Position numbers and translations under genes: made by a program | Notes under the pieces: generated by a model | Told to the model about the DNA's origin: nothing | The model's database searches: none | What the model saw: the letters and a program-made list of their open reading frames with translations, nothing else | Part shown: positions 13,174 to 25,717 of the stretch, in pieces | Layout of the letters: each line of letters starts with the position of its first letter | Position numbering within the stretch: position 1 is the first letter of the stretch | Origin: Alopecurus myosuroides | Lineage: Eukaryota > Streptophyta > Magnoliopsida > Poales > Poaceae | DNA length: 64,000 nt | Direction of reading: 5' to 3' | NCBI GenBank assembly: GCA_028641055.1 | Contig: CM054060.1 | Location: forward strand, 317,553,344-317,617,343

Positions 13174-15651
13174 TGAAAGCGCATGGTTCCCCCATATGTG
13201 GTTTTGGTAATTAACGACAATCCTTATGGACTAATGTTTGCATTGAGAAATAATGGAGTTCATGTGTTGAACTCTATTAGCTTCCTTAATGGCCATTGTG
13301 TTATTCAAGGTTTTATATGAAGAATGGTCATGGTTTGAGTTGAGCTTATTGCTAGTATGTCTTGAAGAAAAGGATTAGGTGATCTTTCATTATCATCTTC
13401 AAGACATCATCATTTGAAGTAAGAAGCAAAGATACAAGGTTGATCAAGCAAGCGATCAACACTCAAAGCTACAAGTTATACCAAGTGGGATTGTGTATCT
13501 CATGGTAGGGTAAGCAATTGTCAATATAGCTTTGTGAACTAACCCATGATATGTGTGTGTCGCATCTCTATGTGTGGTTAGGTATCTTTCCATGGGCATG
13601 AACCAAAAGGAAGATTTCATATAGCCCATGGTCTATGTCGTCGTCAAGCGGTGTTCGTCACCTAGCTTGACGTGGAAGCTCAAGTGAATCTTCTAGAAGA
13701 TATCCTATGCTTGTTGCTTTCCACCATTTTGGAGATTGTGGCCTTGTGAAGATTTGGCGAGAAGTGTCTCTCCCATAATGGTGTATGGGGGAGCAACTTG
13801 CAAGTCTTCATCAAGCGGATCTTGTGCGAGCAAGCGCAATCAAGAAAGAAGATCCAACTTGAGAGAGTCAAGATTGTCATCATCTACCTCAAGTGGAATG
13901 CTCAAGGCAAAGGTATAATCTTGATAGGTTTTCTATTTTACCGGTCTCGTGTCTTCGGGAGACCGGGTTATAGGATAGATAGTCGTACTATCAAGAGGGG
14001 CTCTCAAGTGAGTAACGTGATCGAATTGTTGTGGAGAGCTCAAACCTTTGCATACTTTTCATATCATCTTTCTTGGTTCTTATTTGGCTTTTGTATCCTT
14101 TGGGTTCTAGTGCTTGTCGTGATCTTCATGGCAAGCCAAGGTTTATCGAAAACGGTTTTGGTAAGAAAAACTTGTTGCGATTTCGGTGGTGAAAATATCC
14201 GGTTCAGCTTTGAGAACGTTTCCACACCTTCCATGTGTGGTAACTTATCCATTCCTTTTTGTTTGGATAGTCTTTGTTATTACATTTCCAACCCATTTGG
14301 ATTCACCTTATTCGGAGTTCATTCGCAAAAGTTATGTGTGTTTTCGTGTTGGAGGTTTCACCGGGTGTTCCTATTTGAGAGGTCTAAACCTTTACCCATT
14401 TGGTTTTATCTTCCATTCATGTACAATGATGTTTCTCTGCATATTCTTGTAGTGCTCGTCGTTGCGATTTCAACGAGCCCAAGAACATCGAAAACGGAGT
14501 CCATATGCAAAAGTTATAGCATTTCTCGTATCGGTTGTCAGTCTCACTTTTTGCATCCGGAATATTCCGGGCCATTCCGGCCATAACGGGAAAAAGCTCT
14601 GTTTGCATCCGAAATATTCCGGGGGTCCGGAATATTCCGGACCAATCCGGCCTGGACGCGTTTTGGGCAGAAAACGGCTAGTTTTGAGCCCCTATTTAAG
14701 GGGTTTTCTTCCCCAAAGCCCCCAAGCCTTCCCCAACCCGTTTTTACTCTTTCTCTCCACCATTGTTGACTTTGGAAAGCTTGCTCCTCTCTCAATCCCT
14801 CCAATGATTCTTGCATATCTTTGAGGGAGAAGTTAGAGGAGATCTAGATCTACATTTCCACCAATCCATTCTCCTTCTTAGTGAGGGAAACCTAGTAGAT
14901 CTTGATTTTGGAGTTCTTGGTGTTTCTCCATTGTTCTTCCTCTCTTATTCCCCCATAAGCATTTATTGCTTTGTTGGAATTTGAGAGTGGAGGATTCGAG
15001 CACTTGTGCTCTTGCCATTTGCATCGGTTGCATCAGTTTGGTCTCTCCACGAGGATTCGTGGAAGTGAAAGATTGTGAGTTTGTTACTCTTGGGTCTTGG
15101 ACCCTAGACGACTTGTGGTGTTCTTGGGAGCCTCCAATTGAGTTGTGGATGCGTGCCCCAAGATTGTGGTGACACCGAGAGCCTCCAATTAAGTTGTGGA
15201 TGTGTGCCTCGGGTTTGAAGGTTGCCAATAGTGGAAGGTGAACTAGGCCTTTGTGGTGGGGTTCATCGGAGAATAGGGTGAGGCCTTTGTGGCGTTGAGT
15301 AGGCCTTCGTGGCGAGCTCACACCCCTCCAACGAGACGTACTCCCCTTTGTGGGAGGAACTCGGGAATATATCATCGTCTCCGTGTGCCTCGGTTATTTC
15401 TATACCCGAGCCTTTTACTTATGCAATTTACATTGTGATAGCCTTCGAGCTTGAAGTTATATATCTTGCTATCACCTTGTTACTTGTCTTGCTTAGCATA
15501 AGTTGTTGGTGCATCTAGTTGACCATAGAATTTTTAGGTTGTATGCTTGTTAATTTAAACACCTAGTTTATTTCCGCATTTAGCAAGCATTAACCGGAAA
15601 AGTTTTAATCGCCTATTCACCCCCCCTCTAGGCGACGTCGTTGTCCGTTCA
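13174..15651 (+). repeat. N1 5' LTR
   Basis: It aligns with 21452-23928 at a constant offset of 8278 up to a 3-bp indel near 14877. It carries a promoter with three palindromes and a TATTTAAG box. A 262-codon open frame (13798-14586) is present in both LTRs but has no recognisable domain, so no gene is called. Confidence 0.94.
14557..14700 (+). promoter_or_regulatory. N1 5' LTR core promoter with palindromic CCGGAATATTCCGG sites
   Basis: Two perfect palindromes (14557-14570; 14626-14641 extended to 16 bp) and one imperfect copy (14609-14622) lie 50-135 bp upstream of a TATTTAAG box at 14693-14700, itself in a CCCCTATTTAAGGGG context. ATTCCGG half-sites also occur at 14574-14580 and nearby. 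The layout fits an upstream activating module in front of a core promoter. Which factor would bind is unknown. Confidence 0.6.
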
Positions 15652-15653
15652 AT

Positions 15654-15666
15654 TGGTATCAGAGCC
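15654..15666 (+). other. N1 primer-binding site
   Basis: TGGTATCAGAGCC begins two bases after the LTR and is an exact match to the usual initiator tRNA-Met site of Copia elements. Confidence 0.88.
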
Positions 15667-15705
15667 TCGTCTCTCTTTATTAGGCTTTACATCCTAGAGA
15701 GTACG

Positions 15706-18015
15706 ATGTCGTTTAGAGAAATAGAACATGATCCCGCTTTTATATTCTATGGTAGAAACTTTGATGTTTGGAAAATTCGCATTCTTAAATTTCTTACGGA
15801 CATGGGTCCAAAGTATGTTAAGAGAATTGTAGATATGGATTTTCCTCCTCCAAAGGATTCTCAAGATTTATCTTTAGAGGATGAGAAAAACTCTTATCTC
15901 GATAGTCTTGTATCTAATGGTCTCTTGTGCATTTTGAGCGATGTAGTTATTAAATCAATCATGCCTTTTCGGAACGCTCATGAGCTATGGAGAAAACTTC
16001 AAGATATGTATGATGTGTCCAAAATTATTGAGGATGATTGTTCTGCATCCACTTCCGGCCGTGATGAGTTCACATCTTTCTCCACTCCACCAACATGTGA
16101 TTTGTCACAAGGTAATGATATGGTGAGTGGTGATAGAAATTGCATTGTGGATAGTGAATTTGCTATTGACTATACTTCATCTCTATCCCATTGCAATGAT
16201 CTATCTTTGAAATTAATATATTCTAGCACTCAAAATTCCATACATTCTAGTGTTGATAGTCCTTGCATATCATGTAATAGTTGTTTAACTAAATCTCGTG
16301 ATGATATGCTTCATATGTCTTGTTTTCATGAAAACAATGCTTCCATTTCCTCTATTACTTGTGTGGCTAACAATGTAGAGGAATCCCACTCTTTGGTGGA
16401 ACAAGACATGGACCTTAATGGCGCTTCTAGTATATCTTCATCATCACCATCCATTTCTCATATGTGCCTTATGGCTAGGGATTCAAAGGTATCTCCACCT
16501 TTGGAATCCACTACATCTTGTGATGATGAGGATGAGGATATATTTTATGGTGAGCTTGAGGATGAGGTCTCTTTAATGGAGAAGGGTGAGTTGGTTCTTC
16601 TTGATCTCCCTAAAGGTAGTAAAGCTATCACTCCCTTGGGTGAAATATTGGCTTTTGCTATTAATAGCTCTAAAATCATTGAAAAGAAAGGTGAGATTTA
16701 AAGAAGTGATGCCGATGAAAAGGCATCCCTCACTACGTCTCTTGAGGAAGAGTATGAGCTCCGAGTTACTCTTGAGGAGAAACTTGAATCTATCGAGGAG
16801 CTCTATAATGAACAAATAGCCTTTCTCACTAAAGCACGTGACCATACCAATGCTAAATATAAAGTGCTTAAAAATGAAAAGGTTGAATTTGTTGTTGGCA
16901 ATGCTAATCTAATTGAGGAAAACTCTAGGTTAAATAATGAGCTTGCCAAGTTATCTTCTTCTATTTCTAATGATGTTTGTGCTACTAACTCCACATCTTG
17001 TGAAGCATCTTTGTTGAAGGAGAATGTTGAGCTAAGGGCTCAACTTGAGTTGATGTCTAGCAAGTATGGGAAATTGGAAGAAAGCCATGAAAATCTATCT
17101 AGCTCTCATGAGGATCTTCTAGCATCCCATACTAAGCTAAAATTAGCTCTTGAGGCTATCACTACAAAGGTAACATCTTGTGAGCCTCATGTGGGTACTA
17201 GCACAATATCTTCTAGTAATGCTATATTGACTTGTGCTCGTATTAGTAATTCATCCTCCCATAATGTTTCTACATCTTGTGATGAATTGCTTTCCTTGCC
17301 TTGTTGCTCTAACAATGAAGCATCTACTTCCTCTAGCTCTTGTGTTGTTTCTAACCATGTAGAGGAAAATAAAGATCTCAAGGCCCAAGTCACTTCTTTG
17401 AAGAAAGACTTGGAAAAGTGTCATGAAGGGAGTTCCACACTTGACAAGATGTTGAGAGTGCGAAGACTTCCCAATGACAAGAGTGGACTTGGATTCAACT
17501 CCAATATCAAGAACAAGTCCATTATTGACAAGAAGAAGGGCCAAAAACAAGTCAAAGATCCGGCCAAGATTATTTTCTTCAAGTGTAAGATTGAAGGGCA
17601 CCATGTTAGATCTTGCCCTTTGAAGAAGAAGCCTCTTAGTGAGAAGCAACTAGGGAAGCGGCCTCTTGCTCAATCTCATGCTCAACCACGAGTTGAACAA
17701 CGGCCACTTCCTAAGAAGACTCAATCCAATGCTCCTTTTTTTGAGAAGCCTATTGAGAAGAAAGAAAAGAGTCGATGTTGCTACCTTTGTCGCAAGAAGG
17801 GACACTTTGCTTCTTCATGCACTAATGGTACATTATCCAACACTATCCTTGTTGATAATGTTTATTCCATTCGGAAGGATAATGTGGGCAATGTGTTTGC
17901 CAAGTATGTTGGTACTCCAAGTGCTGTCAAGAAAAGAACCATTTGGGTTGCCAAACCTATTGTGACTAACCTTTTAGGACCCAACTTGGTTGGGGACCAA
18001 CAATCTCAAACTTGA
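15706..18015 (+). pseudogene. N1 gag-like protein with one internal stop
   Basis: One reading frame from the ATG at 15706 to the stop at 18013 is interrupted only by TAA at 16699. The N-terminal 110 residues resemble the Copia gag N-terminal region (DUF4219/UBN2 type, with tryptophans typical of that fold). The middle is Ser/Asn-rich and low in complexity. A coiled-coil stretch follows (about 16730-17130). The C-terminal third has two zinc knuckles: the first, near 17580-17620, lacks the second cysteine; the second, at 17779-17820, is a canonical CX2CX4HX4C. The frame ends before any protease. With a single stop in about 769 codons the gene was probably intact until recently, and the first 331 residues (to 16701) could still be made. 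Confidence 0.8.
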
Positions 18016-21000
18016 TCAATAGGTGGTGTTGGAGGGCATTGGAGACTTGGCTATTTCATGAAGAATTAGGGGATCTTCATCAATTATATTTCCTCAAGCC
18101 AAGTCACTTGGATTATATATATATCTTACCCAATGTTCCTCCAAGCGGTAACTTGTATTTAAATCTCTATACATTGAAAGTTGCTTGCTCCCTTGCATAT
18201 GTTAGTTTTGTTTCTAGCATGTGTTTGTATATGTTGTGCTTCCTACTTACCTATCTTGAGTAATCTAGTTATGTTTGTTGGTTTGCACTCCATGTACTTG
18301 TGTTCTTTGTGTTGAGCCTTCATTGCTTTCATTGCTTATCTTAGTTGGCTCTTTGGGAGATTAATGGACTATCCCATTTTGGGGGAGTAATGTGCTTTGC
18401 ACTTTACTATCCTAAAATGTGTGTACATGAGGAATACCACTTAGTGTTGATATACCAATATCATCTATTCTCTATGTGGTATGTCATTCTCATGAGAAAT
18501 TCATTTCTAAATGTCCATTAACTTTCTCTAGTTGGATTTATTTTTGCCTCTTGTTGATTTCAATGGATTATCACATTATGGGGGAGTAATAAGCTATGTG
18601 CATATTACAAGCCTAGAAAATGTGAACATTTGAGGTATTGCCACCTAGAGTTGATATTGTTAGTTATCTTGTCCCTTTGTGGCATGTTTCTCCAACAAGT
18701 TCCATATTTTCTTAAAATGTCTTGTGTATCTCTTCTTTGGTATCTTGTTTGTTAGAGAGTTCTTGTTGCCTTGCTTTTCGGGTTTTGTTTGTAGCCTTCA
18801 AGAATCTCTTCCTAAGCATGTTTTTTATTGTTCCTATCTTTTACCACATGCTTATGTTTTGTGAATATGATTGTGAACAAATCTACCACCGAGAAATATC
18901 TCCATACATCTCTTGTCTTTGACAAGTTATAACAATTTGTGGTAAGTTTATTGATCATATTTACTTTGTCCATTGCTCTAAAATTGCATTCTTTCTTGCC
19001 AAGGATTTGTTTGGTTCAAACTCCTTTGTGTCTTCCTTGCTCTGCTCAAAATTTGTTTTATGCTTTCTTGAGTTAGGAAAAGCAATGATCCCATACTTGT
19101 GCACTTATGTTCAAAGTCATACTTCTTTGGGTTGCACTATTCTTGGAGAAGCTATCCTACATTGAGTAGATCACCGTTCTTTGAATTGGTATTGCATCTA
19201 ATTGATTTTTTTAAAACATGACTAGTGTTTGAATAATATATATGGAGAGTAATGATTCCATTATGTGCATTTTGTATTCAAATGCAAGATCATAAATAAT
19301 GCACTATTTTTGGAAGAACTATCCTATATGCGTTTGAACACTTGTTGTGTTTAAATTTGTATTTTATCCCAATGACTTGTCTCTTTGGAAGACGAACATT
19401 TTTCGGCTTGGTACTTTGTGTGCTATCATGAAAAGTGTAGAGGTTTTTTTTATTCTTTGATGTTTTTTGGTATCTTCTCTATTTGGTTTCCTCAATCATG
19501 TGTTGATTTGGGTCTTTATATAATTTGGACAATTCTCTTTCTTTTCACTCTTGTGAGTGGCTTCTTGGTTTAATTGGTTCTTTGTCCAATTTGTATCTTG
19601 TTTTGGTTCTTGAAAGTTTTGTGCATGCATATTTACTATATAGATTTTTTGGCATGCTTACTTTCGTTGATCCAATATATAGGATAAACTCCATCAAATC
19701 CTAAATGGCTAAGATGTGGATGAAATTCAAATTCATATTAATATGCACATATTTATTTGGAGTTTGTCCTATGTATTGTAGTTGTTCTAACTACTTTGGA
19801 CCCAATGAGTTTGGGTACCATTTTGTACTTGAATTTTGTTTTTTAGGTACAATGGAGATATATTGGTTGCTTGCTCCATTCATAAGGAAGGTGTTCTCAC
19901 CATGGTAAGCTACGATGATTATCAATCTCGCATCCTCTTCATCACCAATGTCATCTCGGTAACAAGTATCTATCTCATGCATACATTTCTAGCTTTCAAC
20001 CTTGTGTATGTTGCATCTTGGCATGAATTCCATTTGTTGCATTTCATTTGGTTCTTGCAAATGCCTTATCAAAAACATCTTTATTGCAAATATGAGTAAG
20101 CCGGGATGATTACATATCTAGGGGATATTTATAATCATTTTATGATTCACCAATTCCAAGTATATTAATCTAGCAACTTCTACTCGAAGTCTCTCATATG
20201 CAATATTGATGAATTCTCAAAAACCATTTGAATATTTTGTGATATGCGTTACCTTTCTCGAAGCATTCCAACTATCACTTTTCCCTTGTGATATTTGTGA
20301 TGCTTTGATGAGTTTTTTTTGTTCATCTATATCCCCTTAAGATTAAACTAAGCTTAGTGCTTTGCTTTCATGCAAAAATCTTATTGGTGTATTTATGAAC
20401 CTTCCTTGGATATCATGTTTTTCACCTTTGTACCTATTTTGTGTGTGCATGTTTCTTTGTGGATATATATCTTTGTGATTGGTGTCCACTTAGAAACTTA
20501 TACACACGATAATAGTTACATCTTTAATTGATATTCTATTTCTTTAGTGACCATGTTTTATTGATTTATATTACTTGGTGGTTTCTAAAAGGCACAAGCT
20601 TTGTTTTTATTTTGATATTCCTTTTGCTTCTTAATAAGCTTGTGGACCTATGTGTTTTATCTTTTGATGGTTTGTGTGTATGGGAAAGACATGATATGCA
20701 CTATGTGCCTCCTATATTGAAAGACTATGTTGATTATTATATCATCCTATTAGTCTCCAAAAATTGTTTTTCCTTGTCACACGCATCTATTTTGGTTGAG
20801 TAAGTCGTTATTTGTCACTTCTTGATCTTCATTGCTCAACTTTTGTTTGTTTGCAAGTTGCTTTGCTTCTTTTCCAATCTATTCGCTTGCTCTTGTTTGT
20901 GTTCAAAATTATCTAAGAATGGAGTGATGATTCCATGTTATGCACACTATATAGTAATTCAAATCTAACATTGTGCATGTACCTTGGGGAGTTCCCTCTT

Positions 21001-21451
21001 GATTTTCTAGAACACTTGGTTGATCCTATCAAAATATTGATGTTGGTCAATCGGTTTTTCGGATCCTTGTGGTTGGTTGCTTCTTTGTGAAAGTATCCTT
21101 CAATTTTACTTTGCTTGTAAACCTTTGGATCCTCAATATAGTTTGATCTCCGTCCATCTATTTATAGTGAGATATATGCACTTGAGTTCACTCATATCAT
21201 GAGGAATGCATACTATATGGGGGAGATCTTACTATATTGGCCTTCTAATCTTTCTGCCTATTTCGGCAATGGATGCCAATGGGGGAGAAGTTTAGAGGGT
21301 TTAAGGGAATTTGGTTTATGCTTTAGTTTCGTTCTTAAGCATTTGCCTTTCCATGCTATTGCATCCTTGCTCTTGTTTAGCATGTTTGCTTTATTCATCA
21401 TATAAACCCTCGTAAAAAGGGATTGTCATCAATTACCAAAATGGGGGAGAT
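18016..21451 (+). repeat. N1 3' internal region: T-rich, degenerate repeats, no pol
   Basis: This 3.4 kb stretch occupies the place of pol. It is T-rich on the plus strand, and the short open frames look like chance hydrophobic frames. Related blocks recur: GGGGGAGTAAT at 18381-18391 and 18580-18590 (199 bp apart, each followed by similar sequence), and TGAT-CCAT...GTGCA blocks near 19085, 19250 and 20926. TGCACTATT...TTGGA-GAA-CTATCCTA occurs near 19132 and 19299. It ends with the purine tract ATGGGGGAGAT (21441-21451) that primes the 3' LTR. Confidence 0.7.
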
Positions 21452-23928
21452 TGAAAGCGCATGGTTCCCCCATATGTGGTTTTGGTAATTAATGACAATC
21501 CTTATGGACTAATGTTTGCATTGAGAAATAATGGAGTTCATGTGTTGAACTCTATTAGCTTCCTTAATGGCCATTGTGTTATTCAAGGTTTTATATGAAG
21601 AATGGTCATGGTTTGAGTTGAGCTTATTGCTAGTATGTCTTGAAGAAAAGGATTAGGTGATCTTTCATTATCATCTTCAAGACATCATCATTTGAAGTAA
21701 GAAGCAAAGATACAAGGTTGATCAAGCAAGCGATCAACACTCAAAGCTACAAGTTATACCAAGTGGGATTGTGTATCTCATGGTAGGGTAAGCAATTGTC
21801 AATATAGCTTTGTGAACTAACCCATGATATGCGTGTGTCGCACCTCTATGTGTGGTTAGGTATCTTTCCATGGGCATGAACCAAAAGGAAGATTTCATAT
21901 AGCCCATGGTCTATGTCGTCGTCAAGCGGTGTTCGTCACCTAGCTTGACGTGGAAGCTCAAGTGAATCTTCTAGAAGATATCCTATGCTTGTTGCTTTCC
22001 ACCATTTTGGAGATTGTGGCCTTGTGAAGATTTGGCGAGAAGTGTCTCTCCCATAATGGTGTATGGGGGAGCAACTTGCAAGTCTTCATCAAGCGGATCT
22101 TGTGCGAGCAAGCGCAATCAAGAAAGAAGATCCAACTTGAGAGAGTCAAGATTGTCATCATCTACCTCAAGTGGAATGCTCAAGGCAAAGGTATAATCTT
22201 GATAGGTTTTCTATTTTACCGGTCTCGTGTCTTCGGGAGACCGGGTTATAGGATAGATAGTCGTACTATCAAGAGGGGCTCTCAAGTGAGTAACGTGATC
22301 GAATTGTTGTGGAGAGCTCAAACCTTTGCATACTTTGCATATCATCTTTCTTGGTTCTTATTTGGCTTTTGTATCCTTTGGGTTCTAGTGCTTGTCGTGA
22401 TCTTCATGGCAAGCCAAGGTTTATCGAAAACGGTTTTGGTAAGAAAAACTTGTTGCGATTTCGGTGGTGAAAATATCCGGTTCAGCTTTGAGAATGTTTC
22501 CACACCTTCCATGTGTGGTAACTTATCCATTCCTTTTTGTTTGGATAGTCTTTGTTATTACCTTTCCAACCCATTTGGATTCACCTTATTCGGAGTTCAT
22601 TCGCAAAAGTTATGTGTGTTTTCGTGTTGGAGGTTTCACCGGGTGTTCCTATTTGAGAGGTCTAAACCTTTACCCATTTGGTTTTATCTTCCATTCATGT
22701 ACAATAATGTTTCTCTGCATATTCTTGTAGTGCTCGTTGTTGCGATTTCAACGAGCCCAAGAACATCGAAAACGGAGTCCATATGCAAAAGTTATAGCAT
22801 TTCTCGTATCGGTTGTCAGTCTCACTTTTTGCATCCGGAATATTCCGGGCCATTCCGGCCATAACGGGAAAAAGCTCTGTTTGCATCCGAAATATTCCGG
22901 GGGTCCGGAATATTCCGGACCAATCCGGCCTGGACGCGTTTTGGGCAGAAAACGGCTAGTTTTGAGCCCCTATTTAAGGGGTTTTCTTCCCCAAAGCCCC
23001 CAAGCCTTCCCCAACCCGTTTTTCCTATTTCTCTCCACCATTGTTGACTTTGGAAAGCTTGCTCCTCTCTCAATCCCTCCAATGATTCTTGCATATCTTT
23101 GAGGGAGAAGTTAGAGGAGATCTAGATCTACATTTCCACCAATCCATTCTCCTTAGTGAGGGAAACCTAGTAGATCTTGATCTTGGAGTTTTTGGTGTTT
23201 CTCCATTGTTCTTCCTCTCTTATTCTCCCATAAGCATTTGTTGCTTTGTTGGAATTTGAGAGTGGAGGATTCGAGCACTTGTGCTCTTGCCATTTGCATC
23301 GGTTGCATCGGTTTGGTCTCTCCACGAGGATTCGTGGAAGTGAAAGATTGTGAGTTTGTTACTCTTGGGTCTTGGACCCTAGACGACTTGTGGTGTTCTT
23401 GGGAGCCTCCAATTGAGTTGTGGATGCGTGCCCCAAGATTGTGGTGACACCGAGAGCCTCCAATTAAGTTGTGGATGTGTGCCTCGGGTTTGAAGGTTGC
23501 CAATAGTGGAAGGTGAACTAGGCCTTTGTGGTGGGGTTCATCGGAGAATAGGGTGAGGCCTTTGTGACGTTGAGTAGGCCTTCGTGGCGAGCTCACACCC
23601 CTCCAACGAGACGTACTCCCCTTTGTGGGAGGAACTCGGGAATATATCATCGTCTCCGTGTGCCTCGGTTATTTCTATACCCGAGCCTTTTACTTATGCA
23701 ATTTACATTGTGATAGCCTTCGAGCTTGAAGTTATATATCTTGCTATCACCTTGTTACTTGTCTTGCTTAGCATAAGTTGTTGGTGCATCTAGTTGACCA
23801 TAGAATTTTTAGGTTGTATGCTTGTTAATTTAAACACCTAGTTTATTTCCGCATTTAGCAAGCATTAACCGAAAAAAATTTAATCGCCTATTCACCCCCC
23901 CCCTCTAGGCGACGTCGTTGTCCGTTCA
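21452..23928 (+). repeat. N1 3' LTR
   Basis: It is the partner of 13174-15651, ending CCGTTCA and followed by the CTCGT duplication. The promoter module is retained at 22835-22978 (palindromes at 22835-22848 and 22904-22919, TATTTAAG at 22971-22978). Confidence 0.94.
22835..22978 (+). promoter_or_regulatory. N1 3' LTR core promoter with palindromic sites
   Basis: This is the copy of the 14557-14700 module, with all three palindromic sites and the TATTTAAG box unchanged. From here transcription would run outward into A1 sequence. Confidence 0.55.
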
Positions 23929-23933
23929 CTCGT

Positions 23934-24068
23934 GTGGTCAATGGACAACGCCTAAAACATTATATTGCAGGAAAGAGCTTCATAGGAACCATCGAGGAGG
24001 TAAAGTTAATGATACCGGAGGAGGTAATTGTAAGGGATCCTGCAGTTTCAGAAACCCAAATTCAATAA
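23934..24068 (+). pseudogene. A1 integrase C-terminal end, continued after N1
   Basis: The A1 pol frame broken at 13173 resumes here in phase (codons ...CCT CGT, then GTG GTC AAT). It encodes the last 44 residues, containing the GQRLKHY block usual at the C-terminus of Athila-type integrase. It stops at TAA 24066-24068. Confidence 0.82.
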
Positions 24069-25712
24069 TTTACAATTATTGTGTTTGGAAGTTTCTCGGA
24101 ATTGCGTGAAAACTTACGGAACTCATTTTTTATGGAAATTAACGTGTGGGACAAGAAAATTGGAAGGAATTGGACCTCGAGGGGGAAAAGAGGACCCCAC
24201 ACGCGGCCAGATTCCTTGGCCGCGTGGAGGTACCCCTTTTCCACCTCGGAGTGCCGTTCCGTCTCGTTTTCGACTCCGACGCTTCGTCTTACCCCAAAAA
24301 CCGTCAATATATACCCCCTTTTGTCGATCTAATCCCGCACCGAGAGTTCTCGCACGATCTTTGTTTTGTCTATTCTGTCTGTCAGGTTTTCCAAGCCATG
24401 ACTTCGGGAGACTCCTACCAATGCACCTCCATGGACGATGATGATGATGATGAGCTTGAAGACAACTATGAAGAGAAGAAGAAGAAAGAGTGGTGGACTA
24501 AGTACGAGAAGAAGGGAGAATGAAGAAATTACCACAACCATCTAAGCTTGGGAGAGTTTCACCTATCCCCCGTCCTTTATCAGCTTTATCATGTCTATCT
24601 AGTTTTGTGTGTCTTGCTTTTATTATCTAGTTATCGTTTTCGTTTAGGCTTGAGTGAGCTCATTGAGCATTATCATGCATTCCCGTCTTATGGTTTATCA
24701 ATGAATAATAAAGTATGGTGTCATACATGATTCCCTTGTTTTGGGGATTTATGGGTAACACTCATGCAAATGAGCATGGCATATTTAGAGGTTTCAATCA
24801 CATCTTTCCTTGAAATTAATTAACTTGAGTGTGTTGGACAATTGTAGAATTATCTCAATATGACATTAATCCACTATCTATCTATTAGCTTAATGGCTAT
24901 TCCGAGCATGTTCACCATGTTATAGTTTCATTTATGCTCTAAATTAAGATGCTTATGTTATTAGTTGGCATGCGCTGAATTTGGGATAAGACTCTCACGA
25001 ACTTTTGAATGCACACATTTATTTCTATTGCACTTAACAAACATGACCCATTAATGGGAGCTAAAAGTTTTGTGCTTGACAAGGATTTTGGTTGGGAGTT
25101 GGCTAACACGTGCATCACGTGAAAAGCTTTCAACATTGCACAAAGAAATTTTATATTTAGTTGATGTCATGTGCTTTTGTTTTTGGACTCCTGCCATGCC
25201 GAAATGAAATAGAGGAATAGTAAGTTTTGACGAGTAAGTATATATGACTAGAGAAATTGCATTGGGCCGCTAACCCAAGCCATGCTTGATCATGGTGGAA
25301 ATTTACTTACAGCTAGAGTGGACTCTACAAACACATCCTACAATAAAATAAGAAGCTATGCATATAGTGAATGAAATAAAAAAGGATGATGAGTCTACTC
25401 CGTTTGTTCATCTTGTTATTGTGACATGGGCTGGTTTCTATGTCATGGGGCAAGAGGTACCTCTTTGCAATTCTCTATGATGTCATTAATACTTATTATG
25501 ATTGTACAAAGCTTATTAGGAATCTTAAGTTGAGTAATCATGGAGTAGATTTTCACACTCACGGGGCATGAGACATTCAACCAACACCTTGTCAACCAAA
25601 TTACTTCAACATTCATAAATTAAGATGCTAATGATAAAGGGGCAATGAGAGTCTTAGCCCAATGGATGCCACATTACAATTAGTAATTTAAACTGAATAG
25701 TTTGGAAACTAA
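24069..25712 (+). other. A1 post-pol spacer, first part
   Basis: This is 1.64 kb of A1 between pol and the T1 insertion. It is AT-rich in its second half. The only frame worth noting is a 41-codon acidic/lysine-rich one at 24398-24523 with a run of aspartates, which I do not call a gene. Athila elements can carry an env-like frame here, but none is recognisable. Confidence 0.65.
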
Positions 25713-25717
25713 ATGAG

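Larger units (their letters stand above)
13174..23928 (+). mobile_element. N1: non-autonomous, gag-only Copia-like LTR retrotransposon
   Basis: LTRs of 2478 bp (13174-15651) and 2477 bp (21452-23928) run TGAAAGCGC to CCGTTCA and are flanked by the perfect duplication CTCGT (13169-13173, 23929-23933). A Met-tRNA primer site and a gag with zinc knuckles point to Copia. No protease, integrase, reverse transcriptase or RNase H is visible in any frame of the 5.8 kb interior. The LTRs differ at about 18-20 sites plus two small indels (about 0.8%), the youngest insertion here. It would depend on enzymes from another element. Family name not claimed. Confidence 0.92.

Noticed and set aside
13798..14586. 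262-codon frame in the N1 LTR, also present at 22076-22864.
   Set aside because: It lies upstream of the LTR TATA box, has no recognisable domain, and its presence in both LTRs follows from their ~99% identity.
24398..24523. Acidic 41-codon frame after A1 pol, considered as an env-like or third gene.
   Set aside because: It is a GAT/GAA repeat-driven frame, too short, with no signal peptide or membrane segment.
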